A DNA stretch of 64,000 nucleotides from Stutzerimonas stutzeri. Its GTDB lineage: Bacteria; Pseudomonadota; Gammaproteobacteria; Pseudomonadales; Pseudomonadaceae. The notes under the pieces were generated by a model that saw nothing but the letters and a program-made list of their open reading frames with translations, made no database searches and had not been told where the DNA came from. Made by a program: the position numbers and the translations under genes. The DNA is taken from NCBI RefSeq assembly GCF_024451105.1, contig NZ_JANGEY010000002.1, positions 124,001 to 188,000 of the forward strand. The letters run 5' to 3'. Shown here piece after piece: positions 45,897 through 54,102 of the stretch (position 1 is its first letter; the number at the start of each line of letters is the position of its first letter).

Positions 45897-46314
45897 CGAA
45901 TACTTCCTTCAGCTTGCTGGCCAGTTCGCGCACATCGCGCAGATAACCCGGAAGCAGCTTGAGTGTATCGTTGGCAAAGCCTTCGCCGTAGTCATGCGCG
46001 GTATTGTTGCGGTTCGCCCGATAAGCGAGCCAGCGTTCGACCGCCGCGACATCCAGCAGGCTGTGCTTGCCAGCGTGGCGCAGCACGTCGTTGAACACCA
46101 GGGCATCGACGCTACGGGGGCTGGCGGTATACAGCTTCAGGGCCTTGCGTAGCAGTTTTCCGGCTGTTTCCAGGGAAAGCTCGAAGCTCTTGATCGCGGC
46201 ATTACGATAGAGGTCGAAGAGTATCTCCTCGGTCGACGGCGTCTTCTCCAAGGCCAGCAGCGCCTGTTCCAAGGTAGCGGCCGTGCGCAGCAGGTGATCG
46301 ACGTTCAGCGCCAT
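45883..46314 (-). CDS. hepT: HEPN-domain toxin (HepT-like)
   Basis: 143 residues from the ATG at 46314; the frame extends 84 bases further upstream without similarity. It is an all-alpha HI0074-like HEPN protein. RNNTAHDYGE contains the RX4HXY motif (Arg, His, Tyr) shown in HepT toxins to form the RNase site, with the tyrosine as the AMP acceptor. All three residues are present, so the toxin looks active. The partner antitoxin gene follows with an overlap. Confidence 0.88.
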   Translation of the reverse strand: MALNVDHLLRTAATLEQALLALEKTPSTEEILFDLYRNAAIKSFELSLETAGKLLRKALKLYTASPRSVDALVFNDVLRHAGKHSLLDVAAVERWLAYRANRNNTAHDYGEGFANDTLKLLPGYLRDVRELASKLKEVFDAAG

Positions 46315-46442
46315 GGTACTCCATCCCCACAAATGACATGATTCATTCCGCGCCAGTTTGAGCCTGTGAACGATCGGTGCCAACCCTCGCGTAGCCATGT
46401 TTCTCTTTCCACAATGCGGCAGGATGCCGCCAAGTACTCCCC

Positions 46443-47819
46443 ATGACGACTCTGACCTGTTTCAAAGCCTATGACATCCGCGGCCAGTTGGGCCGCGAGC
46501 TGAACGAAGACATCGCCTACCGCATCGCCCGCGCCTATGCCGAGTGGCTGAAGCCGAAGACCGTGGTGCTCGGCGGCGATATCCGCGAAACCTCGCCGGC
46601 GCTCAAGGCGGCCCTGGCCCGCGGCCTGACCGAGGCCGGAGCGAACGTGCTGGACCTGGGCATGACCGGCACCGAGGAAGTCTACTTCGCCACCTGGCAC
46701 CTCGGCGCCGACGGCGGCATCGAGGTCACCGCCTCGCACAACCCCATCGACTACAACGGCTTCAAGCTGGTCCGCGAGGGCTCGCAGCCGATCAGCCGCG
46801 ATACCGGCCTCGAGGACATCCGCCTGCTCGCCGAGCAGGCCGAGTTCGCCGCGCCGGCCGCCGTGCCGGGCGAGCTGCGCCGGGTCGACTGCCGCGCCGC
46901 CTATGTCGAGCACCTGCTGTCCTATATCGACTGCGCCGCGCTCAAGCCGCTGAAGCTGGTGGTCAACGCCGGCAACGGCGCCGCCGGTCCGGCGCTGGAC
47001 GCCATCGAGGCGGCCCTGAAGGCGCATGGCGTGCCCTTCGAGTTCGTCAAGGTCAACCACCAGCCGGACGGCAGCTTCCCCAACGGCATCCCCAACCCGA
47101 TGCTGGAGGACAACCGCGCCGCCACCCGCGACGCGGTGCTGGCCCACGGCGCCGACCTGGGCATCGCCTGGGACGGCGATTTCGACCGCTGCTTCCTGTT
47201 CGACGAAAAGGGCCAGTTCATCGAGGGCTACTACATCGTCGGCCTGCTCGCCGAAGCCTTCCTGCGCAAGGAGGCCGGCGCCCGCATCATCCACGACCCG
47301 CGCCTGACCTGGAACACCCTGGCCATCGTCGCGGACAACGGCGGCGAGGCGGTGCAGTGCAAGGCGGGTCACGCCTTCATCAAGCAGAAGATGCGCGAGG
47401 TGGATGCCATCTACGGCGGCGAGATGAGCGCGCACCACTACTTCCGCGACTTCGCCTACTGCGACAGCGGCATGATTCCCTGGCTGCTGGTCGCCGAGCT
47501 GATGTGCAGTCGCGGCCAGTCGCTGTCCAGCCTGGTCGGCGAGCGCATCGCCGCCTTCCCCTCTTCCGGGGAGATCAACCGCAAGGTGGCCGACGCCGGC
47601 GAGGTGCTTCGTCGCGTCGAGTCGATCTACGCCACCGACGGCGCCGCGCTCGACTACACCGACGGCCTCAGCGTGGCCTTCGCCGACTGGCGCTTCAACC
47701 TGCGCGCCTCCAACACCGAGCCGGTGATCCGCCTCAACGTGGAGAGCCGCGGCGACGCGGCGCTGATGCGCAAGGAAACCGCGGAGCTGCTTGCCCTGAT
47801 CGGCGGCAACGACGCCTGA
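46443..47819 (+). CDS. manB: Phosphomannomutase (CpsG/ManB type)
   Basis: 458 residues. The order of phosphohexomutase motifs is complete: FKAYDIRG at the start, the phosphoserine loop [13 protein letters not shown] (Ser98), the metal loop DGDFDRC (Asp244, 246, 248), the sugar-binding loop [10 protein letters not shown] and the phosphate-binding [11 protein letters not shown]. The pattern is nearer to enterobacterial CpsG/ManB than to AlgC. It converts mannose-6-phosphate to mannose-1-phosphate for GDP-mannose. No ManC (GDP-mannose pyrophosphorylase) gene is seen in this window. Confidence 0.9.
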   Translation: MTTLTCFKAYDIRGQLGRELNEDIAYRIARAYAEWLKPKTVVLGGDIRETSPALKAALARGLTEAGANVLDLGMTGTEEVYFATWHLGADGGIEVTASHNPIDYNGFKLVREGSQPISRDTGLEDIRLLAEQAEFAAPAAVPGELRRVDCRAAYVEHLLSYIDCAALKPLKLVVNAGNGAAGPALDAIEAALKAHGVPFEFVKVNHQPDGSFPNGIPNPMLEDNRAATRDAVLAHGADLGIAWDGDFDRCFLFDEKGQFIEGYYIVGLLAEAFLRKEAGARIIHDPRLTWNTLAIVADNGGEAVQCKAGHAFIKQKMREVDAIYGGEMSAHHYFRDFAYCDSGMIPWLLVAELMCSRGQSLSSLVGERIAAFPSSGEINRKVADAGEVLRRVESIYATDGAALDYTDGLSVAFADWRFNLRASNTEPVIRLNVESRGDAALMRKETAELLALIGGNDA

Positions 47820-47961
47820 CCGGGCACCAGGAGCGCCCCGGACTTGCCGGTTTGCTGGCTGGCGAACATTTGGGGCGTTTCGCTGTTGCGCTTTCAACCC
47901 CGCCTCCCTAGCATTGCGTCCTAGTGCGTATGCAACGGAAAATTCCCAAAGGAGCTTGAAC

Positions 47962-48378
47962 ATGAAGAAACTTCTCGCCATCGCCCTGGCCAGCACCCTG
48001 GCCACCCCCGTCTTTGCCGCCGGCACTCCGGCTCAGCAATCCTCCGACGTCGCCAAGGAAGCCACCCAGAACGCCGGCCAGGCCGGTGCCGACAATGCCG
48101 CCGCCGCCCAGGGCAACGCGGCCGGCAACGCCGCCGGTGGTAACGCTGCCGGCAATGCCGCCGCCGGTTCCGCCGCTGCCGGCGGTGGCGCGGGCGGTCT
48201 GCCGGCTGCCGCTGCCGCTGCCGCCGGCGGTCTGACCACCGTAGGCGTGGTGGGCGCCGCTGCCGCGGCCATCGCCGTGGGCGCTGCCCTCAACAACGAC
48301 AACGGTGGCAGCAACGGCGGCACCACCGGCACCACCGGCACCACTGGTACCACCGGGACTACCGGTACCACCAACTGA
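47962..48378 (+). CDS. Exported Ala/Gly/Thr-rich GfcA/YjbE-like protein
   Basis: 138 residues from the ATG at 47962, with AAAGGAG 7 bases before it. A signal peptide (1-20, cleaved after VFAA or nearby) is followed by low-complexity Ala/Gly/Asn sequence and one hydrophobic stretch, TTVGVVGAAAAAIAVGAALN. It ends in six Gly-Thr-Thr repeats. Composition, size and position next to Wza and GfcB-D match GfcA/YjbE, small proteins at the head of gfc and yjb operons whose job is not established. A strong terminator directly follows. Confidence 0.7.
   Translation: MKKLLAIALASTLATPVFAAGTPAQQSSDVAKEATQNAGQAGADNAAAAQGNAAGNAAGGNAAGNAAAGSAAAGGGAGGLPAAAAAAAGGLTTVGVVGAAAAAIAVGAALNNDNGGSNGGTTGTTGTTGTTGTTGTTN
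48319..48372 (+). repeat. Six tandem 9-base repeats (Gly-Thr-Thr)
   Basis: Six consecutive 9-base units, each encoding Gly-Thr-Thr with small third-base differences (GGC, GGT or GGG for Gly), form the C-terminus of the GfcA-like protein. Slippage would change the number of repeats without breaking the frame. Confidence 0.9.
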
Positions 48379-48394
48379 GCCGTCTGTTGCGCCG

Positions 48395-48426
48395 AACCAT
48401 CCGCCCCTCCGGGCGGATGGTTTTTT
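48395..48426 (+). terminator. Intrinsic terminator after the GfcA-like gene
   Basis: AACCATCCGCCC (48395-48406) pairs perfectly with GGGCGGATGGTT (48411-48422) over a 4-base loop and runs into six T. It lies between the GfcA-like gene and wza, so read-through would set the ratio of the abundant small protein to the export machinery. Confidence 0.92.
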
Positions 48427-48457
48427 ATGCCCACTCAGCAGTGACATTCCCGACCTC

Positions 48458-49573
48458 ATGATCCGCCCGCTCAGCCTGGCCATCGCGGCCGTCCTTTCCC
48501 TGCAAGGCTGCATGTTCTCGCCCGGTCAGCACATGGATACTTCCAAGCTGATTCATGACGACTCTCCGGAAAGCAGCCGTGTCGAACTGATCCCGATCAC
48601 CCCCAAGACCCTGGCCGTCGAGGAGGTCACCCGCCCGGCCGGTCAGGTGCCCGCTGAGCTGCTGGCCTACCGACCCGACGACTATCGGATCGGCGCCGGC
48701 GACGTGCTCTACATCACCGTCTGGGACCACCCGGAGCTGACCACGCCTTCCGGCGCCCAGCAGCAGATCGAGGCCAACGGCCGCCTGGTGCGCCCGGACG
48801 GCACCCTGTTCTACCCCTATATCGGCACCCTCGAGGTCGCCGGGCAGAGCATCGAGGAGCTGCGCAGCACCATCGCCCGACGCCTCGCCCAGTTCGTGGA
48901 AAGCCCGCAGGTCGATGTCGGCGTGCTGCGCTTCAACAGCCAGAAGGTGATCCTCTCCGGTGCATTCGAAAAAGCCGGCGAGCAGTTCATCACCAATACC
49001 CAGCTGTCCCTGGTCCAGGCGATCGGCAAGGCCGGCATCGATACCGCCCAGGCCGACCTCGCGAGCCTGACCCTGAAGCGCGACGGCCGCGAATACCGCC
49101 TCGACATCGACGCCCTGAACTACGACGGCGCGACCCTCAATCAGGTCTACCTCAAGAACGGCGACCAGCTGCACCTCGCCTACAACGACCGCAAGAAGGT
49201 CTACGTGCTCGGCGAGGTCAACGCCCCCCGCGCCCTGACCTTCAAGGCGCGCAGCCTCAACCTGGCCGACGCCATCGGCAGCTCGGGCGGCATCAGCCAG
49301 GAAACCTCCAATGCCACGGCCGTCTACGTGATTCGCGGCGCCGAGGACCTGGAGCGGGAGAAGGCCAAGGTCTTCCAGCTCGACGCCCGCTCGCCCACCG
49401 CCTTCGTGCTCGCCCAGCGCTTCGAGCTGCAGCCGCAGGACGTGGTCTATGTCGGGCCTGCCGGCATCACCCGCTGGAACCGCCTGATCAGCCAGCTGCT
49501 GCCCACCGCCACCATGCTGAACCTGGGCGTGGACACTGTGGATATCTTCGATAACTACAGAACCAGAAACTGA
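48458..49573 (+). CDS. wza: Outer-membrane polysaccharide export lipoprotein (Wza)
   Basis: 371 residues from the ATG at 48458. A lipoprotein signal ends in LSLQGC (Cys18 lipidated). The Poly_export/SLBB region begins at YRIGAGDVLYITVWDHPELT, with SLBB repeats at VILSGAFEKAGEQF and VYVLGEVNAPRALTF. The C-terminal helix (ITRWNRLISQLLPTATML) is the outer-membrane alpha-helical segment. It forms the octameric exit channel and should partner the Wzc at 27820, the only co-polymerase kinase in the window. It is separated from the GfcA-like gene by a terminator. Confidence 0.93.
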   Translation: MIRPLSLAIAAVLSLQGCMFSPGQHMDTSKLIHDDSPESSRVELIPITPKTLAVEEVTRPAGQVPAELLAYRPDDYRIGAGDVLYITVWDHPELTTPSGAQQQIEANGRLVRPDGTLFYPYIGTLEVAGQSIEELRSTIARRLAQFVESPQVDVGVLRFNSQKVILSGAFEKAGEQFITNTQLSLVQAIGKAGIDTAQADLASLTLKRDGREYRLDIDALNYDGATLNQVYLKNGDQLHLAYNDRKKVYVLGEVNAPRALTFKARSLNLADAIGSSGGISQETSNATAVYVIRGAEDLEREKAKVFQLDARSPTAFVLAQRFELQPQDVVYVGPAGITRWNRLISQLLPTATMLNLGVDTVDIFDNYRTRN

Positions 49574-49592
49574 TCGGCCGAACCCCTTCCCG

Positions 49593-50255
49593 ATGCTCCT
49601 ACGTTCCCTTCTGGCGCTGGCCCTGGTCGGCGCCCTTTCCGCCTGCTCGCCCTCGCCCCTGCTGCGGGGCTCGCTGGATACCCTCGGGGTCGCCTTCGGC
49701 GGCCCGCCGACCCTCGAGCTGAGTCGCGAGCAGGTCGAGGCCATCCCCCATCCGCAACTGAAGGTCGGCACGCCCTACGGTGAGGCCGGCATGGTGCTCG
49801 GCCGGGTAGAGGATGGCCAGGAACTCTGGGTCGCCTCGACCCGCCAGGTCCTGGTCATCCGCCACGGTCTGGTCCGGCGTACCGTCGGCTTCCCGGCTGG
49901 CCTGGCCGGCAGTCGCTTCGTCGGCAACGACCCCTTCGCCGAGGGCCTGCACCGCCAGGCCGACGGCAGCGAGAGCGTCCGCGAGGTCGACTGGCAGGAG
50001 GAGCAACGTTTCGGGGTACGCCTGCATTCGCGGTTCCGCCGGCATGGCCTGGAGACGGTCGAGATCCTCGGCGTCCCCCACCGGTTGCTGCGCATCGATG
50101 AACGCGTGCGTGCCGAAGGGGTGGCTTTCAAAGCCACCAACAGGTACTGGGTCGACCCCCGGGATGGCTTCGTCATGCTCAGCCTGCAGCATCCGGCTCC
50201 CGGCTTGCCGATCACGCTGACCCAGTTGCGGCCTTATCGGGAGACTGCCCGATGA
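49593..50255 (+). CDS. gfcB: GfcB/YjbF-like outer-membrane lipoprotein
   Basis: 220 residues with lipobox LSAC (Cys18). The mature part matches the GfcB/YjbF layout: TRQVLVIRHGLVRRTVGFPA in the middle and ATNRYWVDPRDGFVMLSLQH near the end. These lipoproteins accompany Wza-type export in group 4 capsule and yjb operons, but their exact job is unknown. Its stop overlaps the next start (ATGA). Confidence 0.83.
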   Translation: MLLRSLLALALVGALSACSPSPLLRGSLDTLGVAFGGPPTLELSREQVEAIPHPQLKVGTPYGEAGMVLGRVEDGQELWVASTRQVLVIRHGLVRRTVGFPAGLAGSRFVGNDPFAEGLHRQADGSESVREVDWQEEQRFGVRLHSRFRRHGLETVEILGVPHRLLRIDERVRAEGVAFKATNRYWVDPRDGFVMLSLQHPAPGLPITLTQLRPYRETAR

Positions 50256-51034
50256 AGCGTATCCACAAGACGCTCGCGCTGCTGGCGGTGCTGCTGAGCT
50301 GCCCTGCGCTGCAGGCCGAACCCGGGGTCGTCGTCGAGGGCCAGGTCAAGTCGCCCGGCCGCTATCTCCTCGACGGCGAAACCCGCCTGTTCCAGGTGGT
50401 CGGCCCGGCAGGCGTCGAGCCCGACGCCTACCTGGCCGGCGCCGCCTGGCTGCACCGGCCATATAGCGAGGCCCAGCGCAAGCTGAAGGCCGGCGTGCTT
50501 TTCGACCTCGCGGTGCTGGCCCGGCACGCCCGCCTGGGCGAGCGCCCGGAACTTGCCGCACTGGCCGAGCGCCTGCGCGTCCAAGTGGCCGCGCTGCCGG
50601 TCACCGGACGCCGCGTGCAGGATCTCGACCCGGTCGTGCTCGAACTGGAGCGGGGCGCCAATCGCCCGCTGGCCGACGGCGACATCCTTCTCTATCCGTC
50701 GCGCCCGAGCGGGGTGCGCGTGGTCGGGGCCGTGCGCGAGGACTGCCTGCTGGAGTTCGCCGCACTGCAACCGGCCAGACGCTACCTGAACGGCTGCGAG
50801 CGGGCTCCGGCTGCCGATCGCGACTGGCTCTACGTGATCCAGCCCGATGGCCGGGTCCAGCGCCAGGGCATCGGCCTCTGGAACCGCACCTCCGACCCGC
50901 TGCCGCTGCCGGGCGCCACCTTGCTGGTGCCGCTGGAGCAGCGTCTGTTGCAGGACGTGGCCGAGGAGCTCAATGACGATCTCGCTGCCTTCCTCGCCAC
51001 CCAACCCTTGCCGATGGAACACCCAAGCCGATGA
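50252..51034 (+). CDS. gfcC: GfcC/YjbG-like periplasmic capsule protein
   Basis: 260 residues with a signal peptide (1-22, cleaved after LQA). VVVEGQVKSPGRYLLDGETR, early in the mature protein, resembles the SLBB/beta-grasp entry of GfcC. A helical middle and a second beta-grasp part (GDILLYPSRPSGVRVVGAVR) follow, then an amphipathic C-terminal region, as in GfcC. It is translationally coupled on both sides, which fits joint work with GfcB and GfcD in polymer export. Confidence 0.82.
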   Translation: MKRIHKTLALLAVLLSCPALQAEPGVVVEGQVKSPGRYLLDGETRLFQVVGPAGVEPDAYLAGAAWLHRPYSEAQRKLKAGVLFDLAVLARHARLGERPELAALAERLRVQVAALPVTGRRVQDLDPVVLELERGANRPLADGDILLYPSRPSGVRVVGAVREDCLLEFAALQPARRYLNGCERAPAADRDWLYVIQPDGRVQRQGIGLWNRTSDPLPLPGATLLVPLEQRLLQDVAEELNDDLAAFLATQPLPMEHPSR

Positions 51035-53124
51035 AACGCTCTCTGCTCGCGCTTGCAGTAGGCGCAGCCTGCAGCGGACTGGCCGCAGAACCCCGCTATA
51101 CCCAGAGCGACTTCGGTGGTGTCGGCCTGCTGCAGACGCCGACGGCGCGCATGTCGCCGGCCGGCGAATTCAGTGTCAATGCCAACCGTACCGCGCCCTA
51201 CAGCCGCTACAGCCTGACCCTGCAGCCGTTCGACTGGCTGGAGGGCACCTTCCGCTATACCGTGGTCAGCAACCGCCGCTATGGCCCGGAAAGCTTCAGC
51301 GGCGACCAGAGCTACAAGGACAAGGCCTTCGACGCCAAGCTGCGCCTGTGGCAGGAGGATCGCTGGCGACCGGAAGTGGCCTTCGGCGGCCGGGACATCG
51401 GCGGCACCGGCCTGTTCTCCAGCGAGTACGTGGTCGCCAACAAGCGTTTCGGCGACTTCGACTTCAGCCTCGGCCTGGCCTGGGGTTATCTCGGCAACCG
51501 CGGCGATTTCGACAATCCACTCGGCCTGCTCGGCGACCGATTCGACGAGCGCCCCAAGCCGACCAGTGACGTCGCAAATGCCGGTGAGTTCAAGGCCAAC
51601 AGCTATTTCCGCGGCTCTCCTTCGCTGTTCGGCGGCCTGCTCTGGCAGACGCCCTGGGAGCCGCTGCAGCTGAAACTGGAATACGAAGGCAACGACTACC
51701 AGAACGAGCCGCAGAACAACGACCAGGTGCAGGATTCGCCCGTGAACCTGGGCCTGGTGTTCAAGGCCAGCGACTGGGTCGACCTGCATGCCGCCTGGGA
51801 GCGCGGCAATACCGCGATGTTCGGTATCACCCTGCATACCAACTTCGTGTCCCGTACCGCTCCGGCCAAGGTTTCCGATCCGCAGCCCGAGCCGCTGCGT
51901 TCCGACCGCGAACGCCCGGATATCCAGGCCGACTGGCAGGCCGTCGGCGCGCGCCTGAACGACAACGCTGGCCTGCGCGTGACGAAGATCGCCGAGCGCG
52001 AGCGCGAGCTGGTCGTCTACGGCGAGCAGACCCGCTATTTCTCCTCGGCCAAGGGACTGGGTCGCACCGCGCGGATCGTCGACAACAGCGCCGCCGCGGA
52101 TATCGACTGGATCACCCTGGTGGAGTCGCGCTACGGCATACCGGTCACCGAGACCAGCCTCAAGCGCGATACCTTCCGCGATCTGGTCAACGAGGAGACC
52201 GATCTCGAGAGCCTGCGCCGGGTCACCGAGCAGAGTGCGCCGATGGCGCGCAGCGAAACCACGCTGTACAGCCCGGAGCCGAAGAAGCTGACCTATGGCG
52301 CCGGCCTGGGCTACCGCCAGAACATCGGCGGGCCGGACAACTTCCTGCTCTACCAGTTCAGCCTCAACGCCAGCGCCGAATACCGCTTCACCCAGGCCAC
52401 CCGCCTGTCGGGTACCCTGAGCGCCAGCCTGCTGGACAACCTCGACGAGTTCAAATACACCGCACCGAGCAACCTGCCCCGGGTCCGCACCTATCTGCGC
52501 GAATACTGGACCAGCACCGACGTGGCCATGCCGACGCTGAACCTCAGCCATGCCCGTCGCCTCGACCGGGATCTCTATGGACTGCTCTACGCCGGCTATC
52601 TGGAGTCGATGTTCGCAGGGACCGGCGGCGAGCTGCTGTACCGGCCGATGAACGAGCGCTGGGCGCTGGGCATGGACCTCAACTGGGTGCAGCAGCGCGG
52701 CTTCAAGCAGGACTTCAGCCTGCGCGACTACAAGACGCTCACCGGCCACGTCACCGGCTACTACCGCACCCCCGGCGACGTGCTGTTCGCCACCAGCGTG
52801 GGCCGCTACCTCGCCGGCGACCTCGGTTTCACGGTCGACGTCTCGCGCGAGTTCCGCAACGGCGTGCGCTTCGGCGCCTGGGCCACCATCACCGACACCA
52901 TGGGCGATCAGTACGGCGAGGGCAGCTTCGACAAGGGCATCTATCTCAGCGTGCCCTTCGACGAGCTGCTGACCACCTCGACCCTGCAGCGCGCCAACCT
53001 GGTCTGGGGTCCGCTGACCCGCGACGGCGGCGCCCGCGTGGGCCGGCCGGCCGCCCTCTACTACCTGACCGACGGACGCGACGGCGACCAGTTCCACTAC
53101 AACTTCCACAAGGTCGCCGAGTGA
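51031..53124 (+). CDS. gfcD: GfcD/YjbH-like outer-membrane barrel lipoprotein-group protein
   Basis: 697 residues with a signal peptide (about 1-19). The N-terminal block SDFGGVGLLQTPTARMSPAG is the YjbH family hallmark. A long beta-rich sequence ends in RVGRPAALYYLTDGRDGDQF. No lipobox is seen here, so it is an integral barrel. YjbH/GfcD proteins are predicted outer-membrane barrels in exopolysaccharide secretion. It overlaps the following VanZ-like start (GTGA). Confidence 0.87.
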   Translation: MKRSLLALAVGAACSGLAAEPRYTQSDFGGVGLLQTPTARMSPAGEFSVNANRTAPYSRYSLTLQPFDWLEGTFRYTVVSNRRYGPESFSGDQSYKDKAFDAKLRLWQEDRWRPEVAFGGRDIGGTGLFSSEYVVANKRFGDFDFSLGLAWGYLGNRGDFDNPLGLLGDRFDERPKPTSDVANAGEFKANSYFRGSPSLFGGLLWQTPWEPLQLKLEYEGNDYQNEPQNNDQVQDSPVNLGLVFKASDWVDLHAAWERGNTAMFGITLHTNFVSRTAPAKVSDPQPEPLRSDRERPDIQADWQAVGARLNDNAGLRVTKIAERERELVVYGEQTRYFSSAKGLGRTARIVDNSAAADIDWITLVESRYGIPVTETSLKRDTFRDLVNEETDLESLRRVTEQSAPMARSETTLYSPEPKKLTYGAGLGYRQNIGGPDNFLLYQFSLNASAEYRFTQATRLSGTLSASLLDNLDEFKYTAPSNLPRVRTYLREYWTSTDVAMPTLNLSHARRLDRDLYGLLYAGYLESMFAGTGGELLYRPMNERWALGMDLNWVQQRGFKQDFSLRDYKTLTGHVTGYYRTPGDVLFATSVGRYLAGDLGFTVDVSREFRNGVRFGAWATITDTMGDQYGEGSFDKGIYLSVPFDELLTTSTLQRANLVWGPLTRDGGARVGRPAALYYLTDGRDGDQFHYNFHKVAE

Positions 53125-53471
53125 GGCCCGCGCTGCGCGGGGCATTGCGCCTGCTGCCCTTCGCAGGCGTGCTGCTGGGCGTCGTCGCCGCCGGCCTCGG
53201 CAGTACCCCGGTGCCGGAGCTGTTCAGGCATCAGGACAAGCTCCATCACCTGGCCGGCTTCGCGGCCCTCGCCTTCACCGCGCGGCTGGCCTTTCCTCGT
53301 CTGCACGCCGGCTGGCTGCTGTCCGGCAGCCTGCTCCTGGCCCTGCTGATCGAGCTGGGCCAGGAGCTCATCCCCAGCCGCACACCGTCCCTGGGGGACA
53401 TGTCCGCCAACCTGCTGGGCGTCCTGCTCGGCTGGTTCGCCGGCCGCTGGCTGCCCGACCGCCCGACCTGA
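53121..53471 (+). CDS. VanZ-like small membrane protein
   Basis: 116 residues from a GTG overlapping the gfcD stop. Four hydrophobic stretches carry the VanZ-like blocks DKLHHLAGFAALAFTARLAF, LIELGQELIPSRTPSLGDM and NLLGVLLGWFAGRWL. It resembles the protein at 26741 in size and motif order. The overlap with gfcD suggests a role in the same export process, but no function has been established. Confidence 0.75.
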   Translation: MRPALRGALRLLPFAGVLLGVVAAGLGSTPVPELFRHQDKLHHLAGFAALAFTARLAFPRLHAGWLLSGSLLLALLIELGQELIPSRTPSLGDMSANLLGVLLGWFAGRWLPDRPT

Positions 53472-53570
53472 TCCGCCCTCTCTGCGTCGGGGGCTGACCC
53501 AGATCAAATCCCCAGCAGCGCGCTCGGGCACTATCGAGGCCTGCGAAGAACAAGACGGCGGAGTGCAGCC

Positions 53571-53966
53571 ATGAACCATACCCCCTACCAACTGCTCGGC
53601 GGCGAGGACGGCGTGCGCCGCCTGTGCGATGCCTTCTACGACTGCATGGACAGCCTGCCGGAGGCGGCCGACATCCGCCGCATGCATGGCGAGGATCTGG
53701 CGGGGATCCGCCAGAAGCTGTTCGAGTTCCTCTCCGGCTGGCTGGGCGGGCCGCCGCTGTACGCGCAGAAGTACGGCAGCATCTGCATGAGCGGACCGCA
53801 CCGCCCCTACGCCATCGGCCCGAAGGAGCGCGACCAGTGGCTGCTGTGCATGGACCGGGCGCTGGAGCGGATCGGTGCCGGCGACGAGGTCAGGACGATG
53901 CTGGAACGGCCGATGTACGCCATCGCCGACATGATCCGCAACCGCGAAGCCTCCGCGCCGACCTGA
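53571..53966 (+). CDS. Group II truncated haemoglobin
   Basis: 131 residues, with GGAG 8 bases before the ATG. FLSGWLGGPPLYAQKYGS and MSGPHRPYAIG, containing the proximal haem histidine, followed by ERDQWLLCMDRAL with the conserved tryptophan, are the group II (trHbO-like) signature. Such proteins bind oxygen or nitric oxide and are linked to redox protection. There is no obvious tie to the polysaccharide genes. A good terminator follows. Confidence 0.9.
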   Translation: MNHTPYQLLGGEDGVRRLCDAFYDCMDSLPEAADIRRMHGEDLAGIRQKLFEFLSGWLGGPPLYAQKYGSICMSGPHRPYAIGPKERDQWLLCMDRALERIGAGDEVRTMLERPMYAIADMIRNREASAPT

Positions 53967-53994
53967 AGCCCCGGGCCGCCGACGCACCACTCCG

Positions 53995-54037
53995 ACACCC
54001 CGCGCGAGCCCGCCTCGCCCGGGGTGTTTCCGTTTTT
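53995..54037 (+). terminator. Intrinsic terminator after truncated haemoglobin
   Basis: ACACCCCG (53995-54002) pairs with CGGGGTGT (54020-54027), and GCGAG/CTCGC pair inside, giving a long stem with one mismatch, then TTCCGTTTTT. It separates the haemoglobin gene from the GHKL ATPase gene. Confidence 0.75.
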
Positions 54038-54102
54038 GCCTTCGGCCGCGACGCGCCGGTCTAGAATCCACTCAGCAGCCCCCCAGCCGCCAGGAGCCGA
54101 GC

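Noticed and set aside
50830..53145. A 771-codon open frame on the minus strand
   Set aside because: It is the mirror of the gfcD/yjbH gene, with repetitive Val/Ala/Gly/Gln composition and no recognisable domain.
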